Translations under genes and position numbers: made by a program
The notes under the pieces: generated by a model
Told to the model about the DNA's origin: nothing
Database searches by the model: none
Seen by the model: the letters and a program-made list of their open reading frames with translations, nothing else
Shown: in pieces, positions 1 to 8,286 of the stretch
How the letters are laid out: every line of letters begins with the position of its first letter
Position numbering within the stretch: the stretch's first letter is position 1
From: UBA2357 sp046295975
GTDB lineage: Bacteria; Pseudomonadota; Gammaproteobacteria; Burkholderiales; Rhodocyclaceae
Length of the DNA: 64,000 nucleotides
Direction: 5' to 3'
NCBI GenBank assembly: GCA_046295975.1
Contig: JBKBMG010000024.1
Location: 11,696-75,695, forward strand

Positions 1-1
1 G

Positions 2-352
2 GGTCGTCACGACCTGCCGTCGTTCCAGCGTTTCGAGCAGGCCATGGCGGCATGCCCGGAGGTCGTGGAGTGCTACGCGACCGGCGGTGGGGTCGACTAC
101 ATCGTGAAGGTGATGGCGCGCGACATTGCGGCGTATCAGCGCATCGTCGACGGCTGGCTGGAAGCCGGTCTAGGGATCGAGCGCTATTTCACCTATGTCG
201 TCACCAAGACGGTCAAGGAGCAGGCGCCCTCGCTGGACGACTATGAACCTGGAGCACACCCAACCGAGGAATCCAGGATGAAATCGAAGGGTGAGGCGGT
301 TGACCACGGGAGCGAAGAAAGCCGAAGAAGTCCGAAGAAATTGCCGCGGTGA
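2..352 (+). CDS. Lrp/AsnC-family transcriptional regulator, C-terminal part
   Basis: The open frame enters from the left edge, so only about the last 116 residues are visible. They match the RAM (effector-binding) half of Lrp/AsnC regulators: the 'F..F..A....PEVVECYATGG.VDYIVKVMARD' pattern followed by the helix around 'YQRIVDGWL' and the strand 'TYVVTKTVKE'. The DNA-binding domain lies outside the window. After the RAM domain comes a charged, low-complexity tail of about 35 residues that looks non-domain. It is followed on the same strand by an aminotransferase, the usual partner of Lrp-type amino-acid sensors, so control of that gene is a reasonable inference. Confidence 0.85.
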   Translation, partial: GRHDLPSFQRFEQAMAACPEVVECYATGGGVDYIVKVMARDIAAYQRIVDGWLEAGLGIERYFTYVVTKTVKEQAPSLDDYEPGAHPTEESRMKSKGEAVDHGSEESRRSPKKLPR

Positions 353-366
353 CCGAAACAATCGAT

Positions 367-383
367 CACCCGTTCGGGTGTTT
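367..383 (+). terminator. Short hairpin downstream of the Lrp-type gene
   Basis: CACCC-GTTC-GGGTG hairpin followed by TTT, 15 bases after the stop codon. It is a weak candidate terminator between the regulator and the aminotransferase. Confidence 0.35.
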
Positions 384-480
384 CGGAAAATCCCGCGTCG
401 CTGGCCGCGCTATAGTTGATGACTGCGACGCCTCCCGGTCCATGCGGGCGGTGCGCGCCATGGACAACCGGGGAATGTGG

Positions 481-1881
481 ATGGATACCAGCAGACTGAT
501 CGAACTCGACCGCCAGCACGTGTTTCACGCAAGCACCCATCTGCGCCAGTACGCGCATGGCGAGGCACCCGGGCGGGTGATTACCGGGGCGGAAGGCATC
601 CGCATCCGCGACTCCGAGGGCAACGAGCTCATCGACGGCTTTGCCGGCCTGTATTGCGTGAACATCGGCTATGGCCGAAACGAGATGGCCGACGCCATAT
701 ACGCGCAGGCAAAGAAGCTCGCCTACTATCACACCTACGTCGGGCATACCCACGAAGCCTTGGTCGAACTGTCCGCACGGGTGATCCGGCTTGCCGGCCA
801 GGGTATGAGCAAGATCTTCTACGGCCTATCGGGTTCGGATGCCAACGACACCCAGATCAAGCTGGTGCGCTACTACAACAACGTGCTGGGACGGCCTGCG
901 AAGAAGAAGATCATCTCGCGCGATCGTGGCTACCACGGCTCCAGCATCGGTTCCGGCTCGCTCACCGGTCTGCCGCTGTTCCACGCCCATTTCGATCTGC
1001 CGATAGACGGCATCCTGCATACGGTGGCACCCAGCTACTATCGTCGCCCGGACGATGGCATGAGCGAGCTGGCGTTCTCCCGCTACTGTGCGGAACGCCT
1101 CGAGACGATGATTCTGGAGGAGGGGCCGGACACGGTCGCGGCCTTCATTGGCGAGCCGGTGCTGGGCACCGGCGGCATCGTTCCACCGCCGCAGGGCTAC
1201 TGGGCGGAGATCCGAAAGGTGCTGGACAAGTACGACATCTTGCTGATTGCCGACGAGGTGGTCTGCGGCTTCGGCCGTCTGGGCGTAGACTTCGGCACGC
1301 AGTTGTACGAGATGCGCCCGGACCTGATCACCGTGGCGAAGGGCCTGACCTCGGCTTATATCCCCTTGTCCGGCGTGATCGTCGGCGAGCGCGTGTGGCC
1401 GGTACTGGAGCAGGGCAGCGAGCAGTTTGGCGCGATCGGCCACGGCTATACCTATTCCGGGCATCCCATTGCCGCAGCGGCGGCCATTGCCAATCTGGAC
1501 ATCATCGAGCGCGAAGGGCTGGTGGCCAACGCCCGCGAGGTCGGCGCGTATTTCCAGCAGCGCATGTGCGAGACCTTCTCGGATCATCCCCTGGTCGGCG
1601 AAGTGCGTGGTATCGGCTTGCTCGCGGCGTTGGAGTTCTCCGCCGATCGTGCGCGCCGCACCCATTTCGACCCAGCGCTCAAGGTCGGTCCGCAAGTATC
1701 GGCGGCTTGCCTGGAAGCCGGCCTGATCGCGCGGGCGATGCCGCATGGCGACATTCTCGGGTTTGCGCCACCACTGACGGTGAGTCGTGACGATGTCGAC
1801 GACATCATTGTGTGCGCAGCCGCTGCCGTGGCCAGGGTCACCGACCGGCTCGTTGCGGCCGGCGAGTGGCGTGCCGGTTGA
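481..1881 (+). CDS. Class III (omega) aminotransferase, PLP-dependent
   Basis: A 466-residue fold-type I aminotransferase of class III. The PLP-binding features are visible: 'GSDANDTQIKL' (phosphate-binding loop region), 'GYHGSSIGS', 'IADEVVCGFGR' (Asp contacting the pyridine nitrogen) and the Schiff-base lysine in 'TVAKGLTSAYIPLSG' (about K287). It moves an amino group from an amine or omega-amino acid to pyruvate or another keto acid. The family covers putrescine-, beta-alanine- and taurine-pyruvate transaminases, and substrate cannot be told from sequence. The frame is open upstream to 349, but ATG 481 has GGGGA six bases upstream and gives the normal family N-terminus (MDTSRLIELDRQHVFH). 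ATG 475 is an alternative. The adjacent Lrp-type gene suggests amino-acid-responsive control. Confidence 0.9.
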   Translation: MDTSRLIELDRQHVFHASTHLRQYAHGEAPGRVITGAEGIRIRDSEGNELIDGFAGLYCVNIGYGRNEMADAIYAQAKKLAYYHTYVGHTHEALVELSARVIRLAGQGMSKIFYGLSGSDANDTQIKLVRYYNNVLGRPAKKKIISRDRGYHGSSIGSGSLTGLPLFHAHFDLPIDGILHTVAPSYYRRPDDGMSELAFSRYCAERLETMILEEGPDTVAAFIGEPVLGTGGIVPPPQGYWAEIRKVLDKYDILLIADEVVCGFGRLGVDFGTQLYEMRPDLITVAKGLTSAYIPLSGVIVGERVWPVLEQGSEQFGAIGHGYTYSGHPIAAAAAIANLDIIEREGLVANAREVGAYFQQRMCETFSDHPLVGEVRGIGLLAALEFSADRARRTHFDPALKVGPQVSAACLEAGLIARAMPHGDILGFAPPLTVSRDDVDDIIVCAAAAVARVTDRLVAAGEWRAG

Positions 1882-1916
1882 GCGCAGCACATCCGTGGGC
1901 GTCGCGATGCGTGTGT

Positions 1917-1941
1917 GATGCGATGCGATGCGATGCGATGC
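1917..1941. repeat. (GATGC)5 short tandem repeat
   Basis: Five perfect GATGC units lie between the aminotransferase stop and tRNA-Pro. Nothing suggests a coding role. It is a slippage-prone microsatellite just upstream of the tRNA pair. Confidence 0.8.
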
Positions 1942-1987
1942 GCAGTGTTTGACGCCCCGGCGGGGGGTGTGTATTATTCGCGGCGCT

Positions 1988-2064
1988 CGGGGTGTAGCGC
2001 AGTCCGGTAGCGCGCTTGCTTTGGGAGCAAGATGTCGGGGGTTCGAATCCCTCCACCCCGACCA
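1988..2064 (+). tRNA. tRNA-Pro (anticodon UGG)
   Basis: Cloverleaf by eye: 7-bp acceptor stem CGGGGTG/CACCCCG, anticodon stem CTTGC/GCAAG around loop TTTGGGA (anticodon TGG), T arm with GTTCGAATC, and encoded CCA after discriminator A. It is 77 bases including CCA and reads CCA codons, with wobble to other Pro codons. Confidence 0.97.
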
Positions 2065-2089
2065 GCTATCCCCGTTTGCCCATGGAAAT

Positions 2090-2166
2090 CTGCCCGTAGC
2101 TCAACTGGATAGAGCACCGGCCTTCTAAGCCGGGGGTTACAGGTTCGATTCCTGTCGGGCAGGCCA
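2090..2166 (+). tRNA. tRNA-Arg (anticodon UCU)
   Basis: Acceptor stem CTGCCCG/CGGGCAG, anticodon stem CCGGC/GCCGG with loop CTTCTAA (anticodon TCT), T loop GTTCGATTC, discriminator G and encoded CCA. It reads AGA/AGG, rare codons in such a GC-rich genome. It lies 25 bases after tRNA-Pro, so the two are probably co-transcribed. Confidence 0.97.
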
Positions 2167-2170
2167 ATCA

Positions 2171-2197
2171 AGCTCATCGCATGCGGTGGGCTTTTTT
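2171..2197 (+). terminator. Rho-independent terminator of the tRNA pair
   Basis: Stem AGCTCATC/GGTGGGCT (with G-U pairs) closing a GCATGC loop, followed by CTTTTTT. It starts 4 bases after the CCA of tRNA-Arg. Confidence 0.75.
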
Positions 2198-2378
2198 GTT
2201 TCTGGCTTCGGTGGTTTGTAACAGCCGGTTTCGATCAAGCACTTGCGCGCGTTCCGGTACGCCAGGCGGGTTGCCTTTGTCATTAGTCCCGGGGCAGAAT
2301 CGGGCTCTGCGGCCTGCGTCCCCGGATACTCGACTCGATACCGGGGGCAAACGGTCTGACCTACCGGAGCCCAACGTC

Positions 2379-4040
2379 TTGCAAGCCCTTAATGAGAGTC
2401 CCGCCTGGCTGGCGCTGAATGCCCATCGTCGCGCGCATGTCGGTGCGAGCCTGAGTGCTCGTTTCAATGCCGATCCGGCACGTTTTTCCCGTTTCAGCCT
2501 GACCGCAGCCGGTCTGACGCTGGACTATTCACGCAATCCGGTCGATGCCGACACCATGGGGTTGCTCGTGGCGCTGGCGCGCGAGCGTGGGGTGGAACGC
2601 CTGCGCGAGGCGATGTTCGCCGGTGATGCGGTGAATACCACCGAGCGCCGCGCGGCCTTGCACATGGCCTTGCGCATGCCCGATGGCGCGTCGGGTGGTC
2701 CGGCTCTGAAGGGGGCGGCCCAGGTGGCACGCGAGGTGCGCACGCGTATGCTGGCCTTCACCGAGGCGGTGCGCGAGGGGCAGTGGACAGGCCATGACGG
2801 CAGGCCGATCACCGACGTGGTGAACATCGGCATCGGCGGCTCCGACCTGGGGCCGCGCATGGTATGCGAGGCCTTGCACCGACTCGCGCATCCACGGCTG
2901 AAGCTGCACTTCATATCCAACATCGACGGCGATCCGCTGGCGGCACTGTTGCCGCGCCTGGATCCGGCCACGACTCTGTTCGTGATCGTGTCCAAGACCT
3001 TCTCCACGCAGGAGACCATGACCAATGCCGCCAGCGTGCGCGCCTGGTTCCTCGCCAGCGGTGTGCCGGAGGCGGCCATTGCGCGCCACTTCGTGGCGGT
3101 CTCCTCGCATGCCGCAAGGGTTGCTGCATTCGGCATCGCGCCGGAGAACATGTTCCCTTTCCGCGACTGGGTGGGGGGGCGTTATTCGATGTGGTCCTCG
3201 GTGGGATTGTCGATTGCGCTGTGCATCGGTGCGGCCGGGTTCGAGGCATTGTTGGCGGGGGCGCATGCCATGGATTGCCATTTCGCCGATGCGCCGCTGG
3301 CGGCCAACATGCCGGTGCTGATGGGCTTGCTCGGGGTGTGGCAGCGGAACTTTTGCGGCGCGGCCAGTGTGTCGGTTGCACCGTACGCGCAAGCGCTTGC
3401 GCACCTGCCGGCCTATCTGCAGCAGCTTGAGATGGAGAGCAACGGCAAATCCGTGACCCATGACGGAACACCGGTCGGGGTGCCGACCTGCCCGGTGGTG
3501 TGGGGTGAGCCCGGCAGCAACGGACAGCATGCCTATTTCCAGATGCTGCACCAGGGTACGGATGTGATTCCGGTCGACTTCATCCTGCCTTTGCGTGCCG
3601 GTCACGCACTGGAACAGCATCAGCGTCTGCTGGTAGCCAACTGCCTGGCACAGGGGCGGGCGTTGATGGTTGGCAAGACGGCTGCCGAGGCGCGCGCCGA
3701 GATGCAGGCCGAGGGGCTGGATGCGGCGGATATCGAACGGCTGCTGCCGCATCGGGTGTTCGCCGGCGATCGCCCGAGCAACACGCTGCTGTTGCCGGAT
3801 CTGTCACCCCGGTCCTTGGGCGCGCTGATCGCCGCGTATGAACACAAGGTCGTCGTGCAGGCGGCGATCTGGAACGTCAACCCCTTCGATCAGTGGGGCG
3901 TGGAGCTGGGCAAGCGGATTGCCGGGGAGGTGGCGGGACTGCTGGCCGACCCGGCAGCCGATCTGTCCGGGTTGGATGGGTCGACCCGCGGATTGATCGA
4001 GCGGATTCGCGACACCGACGCCACAACGCCCGCAGGCTGA
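2379..4040 (+). CDS. pgi: Glucose-6-phosphate isomerase
   Basis: Interconverts glucose 6-phosphate and fructose 6-phosphate in the cytoplasm. The family signatures are present: 'NIGIGGSDLGP', 'VSKTFSTQETM', 'DWVGGRYSMWSSVGL' and 'GIELGK'-type 'WGVELGKRIAGEV', with the catalytic Glu/His/Lys region around 'QLEMESNGKSV' and 'GEPGSNGQHAYFQM'. The open frame reaches back to 2181, but that stretch covers the tRNA terminator and shows no family homology. TTG 2379 has CGGAG nine bases upstream and yields 553 residues, close to the usual length of about 545-550, so TTG is the preferred start. Confidence 0.93.
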   Translation: MQALNESPAWLALNAHRRAHVGASLSARFNADPARFSRFSLTAAGLTLDYSRNPVDADTMGLLVALARERGVERLREAMFAGDAVNTTERRAALHMALRMPDGASGGPALKGAAQVAREVRTRMLAFTEAVREGQWTGHDGRPITDVVNIGIGGSDLGPRMVCEALHRLAHPRLKLHFISNIDGDPLAALLPRLDPATTLFVIVSKTFSTQETMTNAASVRAWFLASGVPEAAIARHFVAVSSHAARVAAFGIAPENMFPFRDWVGGRYSMWSSVGLSIALCIGAAGFEALLAGAHAMDCHFADAPLAANMPVLMGLLGVWQRNFCGAASVSVAPYAQALAHLPAYLQQLEMESNGKSVTHDGTPVGVPTCPVVWGEPGSNGQHAYFQMLHQGTDVIPVDFILPLRAGHALEQHQRLLVANCLAQGRALMVGKTAAEARAEMQAEGLDAADIERLLPHRVFAGDRPSNTLLLPDLSPRSLGALIAAYEHKVVVQAAIWNVNPFDQWGVELGKRIAGEVAGLLADPAADLSGLDGSTRGLIERIRDTDATTPAG

Positions 4041-4150
4041 GCCGGCCGCGCCCATCGGCGAACGTGGCGGACGGGTGCGCGCAACGACCCGGTCGCCCAA
4101 CGCCAGGCATGTTCCGGCCCGCTTGACCGGACCGCCGCGCCATCGGCTTG

Positions 4151-4699
4151 TCACGCCTTCCTTTGTGCGGCCGGGGACGGTTCAGCTTGGGGCTCGCCGT
4201 CGTTCCGGCCATGCTCCAGTGTGCCCAATTCATCGACCATGCGCACAAACAGGCTGCGGGCCTCCTCGGCGTCGAAGCGGGTGCGCTTGAGCTTGCGCAC
4301 GCCGAGCAGGTCCAGCCTTACGTGACGGGTGGGGACGATGTGCTCCTGAGCGAGGGTTTCGCGCACGCAGGCCAGTACGCAGCCGTCCAGCGCGAGAATC
4401 GGGCGCCCGGAATGGGCAATGCGCAGCAGGGTGGGCACCTTGCCGCCGACGCCGGCGATGCACGACATTTCCGCATGGCCGGTAGCGTCGAGTTCCAGCG
4501 CCAGGTGATTGGCCATCTGGGCGGCGCTGGAGCAGCCCGAACAGGCATATACCAGCGGCGGCTTGGCCGGCTTCGTGGCTTCCGCGCGTGCGGGTGCGTC
4601 GTGGCGCTTGGCCGAGTGAGCGCTGTCGGGCGGGCGATCGGGCGGACAGTCGGGCGAGGTGGGCATGTGCGAGCGCGTGTGGGCCGTTGCGTCGGTCAT
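4151..4699 (-). CDS. DGC-domain (putative zinc-binding) protein
   Basis: A 182-residue protein with a low-complexity Pro/Ala-rich N-terminus (about 1-45) and then a DGC domain. The domain has the paired 'CSGCSSAAQMAN' motif, 'MSCIAGVGGKVPTLL', and the signature Asp-Gly-Cys in 'ILALDGCVLACV'. Conserved cysteines suggest Zn or thiol/metal chemistry, but the family has no firm biochemical role. Its ATG overlaps the stop of narL by four bases (ATGA), so it is translationally coupled to the nitrate two-component system. A redox or metal accessory role in nitrate respiration is inference from context only. ATG 4699 was chosen because of that overlap; the frame itself runs further upstream. Confidence 0.8.
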   Translation of the reverse strand: MTDATAHTRSHMPTSPDCPPDRPPDSAHSAKRHDAPARAEATKPAKPPLVYACSGCSSAAQMANHLALELDATGHAEMSCIAGVGGKVPTLLRIAHSGRPILALDGCVLACVRETLAQEHIVPTRHVRLDLLGVRKLKRTRFDAEEARSLFVRMVDELGTLEHGRNDGEPQAEPSPAAQRKA

Positions 4700-5418
4700 C
4701 GTTCCGTCGGGCTGGGGGCGGGGCTGGGGCCGGGCGCGATGCCATGCTCGACGGCATATACCGCGGCCTGCACCCGGCTGTTGAGGTCGAGCTTGCGCAA
4801 GGTGTTCTGTACGTGGATCTTGACCGTGCTTTCGGCCAGGTCGAGTTCGCGGGCGATTTCCTTGTTGCTGAGACCACGCGCGATCAGCCCCAGGATTTCG
4901 CGTTCGCGGGGGGTGAGCTTCTCGTGGGCGTCGCTGCGGGTGGCCGGCAGCGGCCGGTCGGGCGTCTCGCTGCGCAGACCGCCCAGCAGCTTGCCCATCA
5001 TCTGTGGTGACACCACCGATTCGCCGGCGGCGGCCGAGCGCACTGCGGCCACCAGGGTGTCGGCTTCGATGTTCTTCAACAAGTAGCCGCAGGCGCCCGC
5101 TCGCAGGGCCAGGAACAGGTCTTCGGCCTCCTCGGAAGCGGTGAGGGCGAGCACGTGGGTGTCGGGCGCTTCCTCCAGAATCAGGCGCGCGGCATCCAGA
5201 CCTGACAAACCAGGCATGTGCAGATCGAGCAGGACGACGTCCGGCTGCAACTGCCCGGCGCGCTTGACACCCTCGGTACCATCGCCGGCTTCTCCGACGA
5301 TGGTGAGGTCCGGGTAGCGCTGCAGCAGCGAGCGGATGCAGCTGCGGAACAGGTTGTGGTCGTCTACCAGCAATACCCTTATCGGCGTGGCTTGGGTGGT
5401 GGGCGCAGCGGTATTCAT
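4696..5418 (-). CDS. narL: Nitrate/nitrite response regulator NarL
   Basis: A 240-residue LuxR-class response regulator. The receiver domain has acidic pair D19-D20, phospho-acceptor D65 ('VVLLDLHMPG') and a K in 'GYLLKN'. The C-terminal GerE helix-turn-helix contains 'LTPREREILGLIARGLSNKEIA' features and 'STVKIHVQNTLRKL'. Phosphorylated by NarX, NarL-family proteins activate nitrate reductase genes and repress alternative respiratory genes. Its start overlaps the narX stop by one base (TGATG), and its end overlaps the DGC-domain gene. Name confidence comes from the NarX partner and the nar context. Confidence 0.92.
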   Translation of the reverse strand: MNTAAPTTQATPIRVLLVDDHNLFRSCIRSLLQRYPDLTIVGEAGDGTEGVKRAGQLQPDVVLLDLHMPGLSGLDAARLILEEAPDTHVLALTASEEAEDLFLALRAGACGYLLKNIEADTLVAAVRSAAAGESVVSPQMMGKLLGGLRSETPDRPLPATRSDAHEKLTPREREILGLIARGLSNKEIARELDLAESTVKIHVQNTLRKLDLNSRVQAAVYAVEHGIAPGPSPAPSPTER

Positions 5419-7466
5419 CAGGCGGCCTCCCGGTGCTGGCGCGGCAGGACGATGCCGATCTCGGTGCCTTTTCCGGGGGCCGAGCGTACGCTGAAGCGGC
5501 CGCCGATGCGGCGCGCGCGCTCGCGCATGATGTCGAGGCCGATATGGGCTTCGTTGTCGCGGGTGTCCGGGCGGGTGTCTTCAAAGCCGACGCCGTCGTC
5601 ATGCACGCTGACCGTCAGGCCGTCCATGCCGCGCCGGACGACCACGCTTACGGATTTGGCGTCGGCGTGCTTGCGGATGTTGGAAAGCGCTTCCTGAACG
5701 ATGTAGAGCACCTGGGTCTCGGTTTCGGAGTCCAGCGGTACGCCGCCGCCCTGGATGTCCAGATGGGTGAGCAGTCCGGTCTGTTCGGCCAGCCGCCGCA
5801 GGGCCGCGCCGATCGCGGAATCGAGATCGTTGTGGCCGACGCGGGCGCGGAAATGCACCATCAGTTCGCGCAGGTCGGCGTAGCTCTCCTGCAGGCCTTG
5901 CCGAAGCATGTTCAAGCCGGGGCGGATCTCGTCGATGGCCTCGCGCGTCAAGGCGTATTCGAGCATCTGCACCTGCAGGTTCATGAAGGCCAGGGCCTGG
6001 GCGATGGAATCGTGCAGTTCGCGGGCAAGCAGGTTGCGCTCCTCGGACACTGCGAGCTCGCGCTCGCGCGCCTGCAGGCGCAGGTTGTCAATGGCAGTGC
6101 CGAGTTGCTGGCCGAGCGATTCGAGCAGTTGCCGGTCGGAGTCGCCAAAGCTGCGCGCTTCGCGGAAATAGAGGTTGAACACACCAGCAGGGCGGCGGTT
6201 GACGCTGATGGTGGCGACGGCCACTGCGGCGAAGCCGGCACGCAGGCAGGTGTCACGGGTGATCGGCAGGCCTTCGCGGGCGCGCATGTCGACGACGTAG
6301 CTGACGGTGTGCTGGGAGGCGTCGCCGCACAGGCAGTCGCCGCACTTGAGCAGCGCCTCTTCGTCGATGAACGCCTCGCTGAGACCTTCGCTCACGGTGA
6401 TGCAGAGGTTTTCCGAACCTTTGTCGAGCAGTCGGACAGAACCGGCGCTGGCGCCCAGGGTGTCGATCACGCGGCGGATGAAGCCCCGGCACAGGCGGTC
6501 GATGTCGTTGGGTTCGTGCAGGAAGTCGCTGATCGAATAGAGGATCTGGAGTTCGCGGTTCTTTTCGGTGAGCGAGCGGGTCTTGCTGTCCACGCGTTCT
6601 TCCAGGGTCGCGTAGAGGTCCTGAAGATGGGAGGCGGCGCGGTTGAAACCACCCGACAGGCGGCCGAATTCGTCGTCGGCGCGCACGTCCACGCGGTAGC
6701 CGAAGTCGTCGCGCTCCCAGCGTTCGATGCCGGTGGTCAACTCGCCGATGGGGCGGATCACCTGCACGAAGAAGAACCGGAGCAGCATCATCGTGCCGAG
6801 AATGGCGAGCAGCAGCAGACTGACCTGGGACGCCTGCAGGATGTTGGTGCTGCGCGCGTAGCTCTTTTCCATCTGCCGCACCAACTGGTCGATGTCCGCG
6901 ACGAAGTCGGGAATGGTGGCGGCAACGGACACTGTGACGGCTGCCAGCTGGGCCTCGCCGGGGCGGCGTGCGAGCTGTTCGAGGGCGGGGCGGAAGCCGG
7001 TGCGCCAGGCATCGGTGAGCCGGGCAACGTGTTCGGGGATGCCGTCGCTGCGCGGTATGAACAAGGGACGCGAGGGATCGCCGCTACGCAGGTCGTCGAG
7101 GGTGGCGTCGAAGCGCGCTACCAGGGCGGTCAATTGCTGCAGGGTATCGTCCGGGTGCGTTCGTGGGGGTCGCGGATCGGCCGCCGCGGCGGTGAGGAGG
7201 TAGCCGATCTGGAACGTTTTCATTCGCAGGCTGCCGGCGTCGTTGATCGCCGCGGACGCCCCCTTGAGCTGCCACGACATCGCCAGGGTTAGCCCGATCG
7301 AGGCCAGTGCCGCGGCGAAGAACATCAGCAGAATGCCGATGATCTTGGTTCCGAGGCTGTGGCGAAGTGAGATCGGCATGGAACTGGCTGACGACGGGAG
7401 CGGTGGGAACGGCGTGGGCGATGTGGTGGATGTGGCGGACAGGGCCGAGACGTGATGCTGGGACAT
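5418..7466 (-). CDS. narX: Nitrate/nitrite sensor histidine kinase NarX
   Basis: A 682-residue membrane kinase. TM1 is at about 41-63, followed at once by a clear nitrate-binding P-box ('INDAGSLRMKTFQIG', about 74-88). A periplasmic helical region, TM2 (about 214-236), HAMP, a GAF-like central module with a cysteine cluster C375/C378/C380, and a HisKA_3 dimerisation domain with H485 ('ARELHDSIAQ') follow. The HATPase domain ('VGFEDTR', 'HIGLDIMRERARRIGG') is at the C-terminus. It senses periplasmic nitrate/nitrite and phosphorylates NarL. ATG 7466 follows CCGGAG eight bases upstream. It is 109 bases downstream of narI on the same strand, with a strong hairpin between. Confidence 0.94.
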   Translation of the reverse strand: MSQHHVSALSATSTTSPTPFPPLPSSASSMPISLRHSLGTKIIGILLMFFAAALASIGLTLAMSWQLKGASAAINDAGSLRMKTFQIGYLLTAAAADPRPPRTHPDDTLQQLTALVARFDATLDDLRSGDPSRPLFIPRSDGIPEHVARLTDAWRTGFRPALEQLARRPGEAQLAAVTVSVAATIPDFVADIDQLVRQMEKSYARSTNILQASQVSLLLLAILGTMMLLRFFFVQVIRPIGELTTGIERWERDDFGYRVDVRADDEFGRLSGGFNRAASHLQDLYATLEERVDSKTRSLTEKNRELQILYSISDFLHEPNDIDRLCRGFIRRVIDTLGASAGSVRLLDKGSENLCITVSEGLSEAFIDEEALLKCGDCLCGDASQHTVSYVVDMRAREGLPITRDTCLRAGFAAVAVATISVNRRPAGVFNLYFREARSFGDSDRQLLESLGQQLGTAIDNLRLQARERELAVSEERNLLARELHDSIAQALAFMNLQVQMLEYALTREAIDEIRPGLNMLRQGLQESYADLRELMVHFRARVGHNDLDSAIGAALRRLAEQTGLLTHLDIQGGGVPLDSETETQVLYIVQEALSNIRKHADAKSVSVVVRRGMDGLTVSVHDDGVGFEDTRPDTRDNEAHIGLDIMRERARRIGGRFSVRSAPGKGTEIGIVLPRQHREAA

Positions 7467-7512
7467 ACTCTAGACTCCGGCGGGTGGCGAAGCCTTGACC
7501 ATAGACAGGTTT

Positions 7513-7547
7513 TGCCGCGGCCGGCCAGCGTGGGGCCGACCGCGGCA
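7513..7547 (-). other. Strong intergenic hairpin between narI and narX
   Basis: Arms TGCCGCGG and CCGCGGCA pair perfectly (8 bp), with a nested CGGCC/GGCCG stem inside. There is no U tract in either direction, so it is not a standard terminator. It could limit read-through from the reductase genes into narXL or stabilise the upstream mRNA. Confidence 0.6.
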
Positions 7548-7575
7548 TCGCCCGTGAGGATGCCGACCGGTGCAC

Positions 7576-8274
7576 TCAGGCGGCGCGGACGCGGCGCTTG
7601 GTGCGCACGATCTGGTAGGCGCGAAGCGCATAGTTGAGCGGTGCGGTCAGGATGTGCACCAGGCGGGTGAAGGGGAAGATCAGGAACACTGACAGGCCGA
7701 AGAAGATGTGGGCGCGGAAGATCGGGTCCGCCTGGGCCATCAGCTCTGGCCTGGGGTTGAGCAGCAGGATGCTCTTGACCCACTCGGCCAGGGCCAGCAT
7801 GACCGCCGGATCGCCCTTGTTGGCGTGGCCGATCGAGAACGGGATGGTGAGCAGCCCGAGCAGCAGCGTCGCCATCAGCCAGCTGATGACGAAGATGTCG
7901 GCGCGGCGGCTGTTCTTGCGGATGCGCGGATTGAACATGCGTCGATGCCACAGCATTGCACCGCCGACCAGGCACATCGTGCCGAAGATCAGGCCGGCCC
8001 AGATGGCGATCCACTGATGGGCGAGGTCGGACACGCCGAGTGCGAGCCACAGCCCGTGCGGCAGTACCAGACCGGCGAAGTGCCCGAGGAAGATCATCAG
8101 GATTCCGACATGGAACAGGTTGCTGGCGAGCAGCATCCTGTCCCGCGAGAGCAACATCGACGAGTCGGTCTTCCACGTGTATTGCTCGTTGTCGTAGCGA
8201 ATCCAGCTGCCGATCACGAAGACGGTGAGGCAGATGTAGGGATAGACGCCGAAGAAGAAGGTGGTGAGTGACAT
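7576..8274 (-). CDS. narI: Respiratory nitrate reductase gamma subunit (cytochrome b)
   Basis: A 232-residue, five-TM di-heme cytochrome b that takes electrons from quinol at the outer face and passes them to NarH. Expected heme-ligand histidines are visible in 'SNLFHVGIL', 'LGHFAGL', 'RAHIFFGL' and 'TRLVHILTAP'. Length matches the family (about 225-240). It lies 12 bases downstream of narJ, with an AGGAGAAACCACC-type ribosome site, as the last gene of the narGHJI set. Confidence 0.96.
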   Translation of the reverse strand: MSLTTFFFGVYPYICLTVFVIGSWIRYDNEQYTWKTDSSMLLSRDRMLLASNLFHVGILMIFLGHFAGLVLPHGLWLALGVSDLAHQWIAIWAGLIFGTMCLVGGAMLWHRRMFNPRIRKNSRRADIFVISWLMATLLLGLLTIPFSIGHANKGDPAVMLALAEWVKSILLLNPRPELMAQADPIFRAHIFFGLSVFLIFPFTRLVHILTAPLNYALRAYQIVRTKRRVRAA

Positions 8275-8286
8275 GGTGGTTTCTCC

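Noticed and set aside
2181..2378. N-terminal extension of glucose-6-phosphate isomerase
   Set aside because: It covers the tRNA terminator and non-homologous residues. TTG 2379 with a ribosome site gives the family length.
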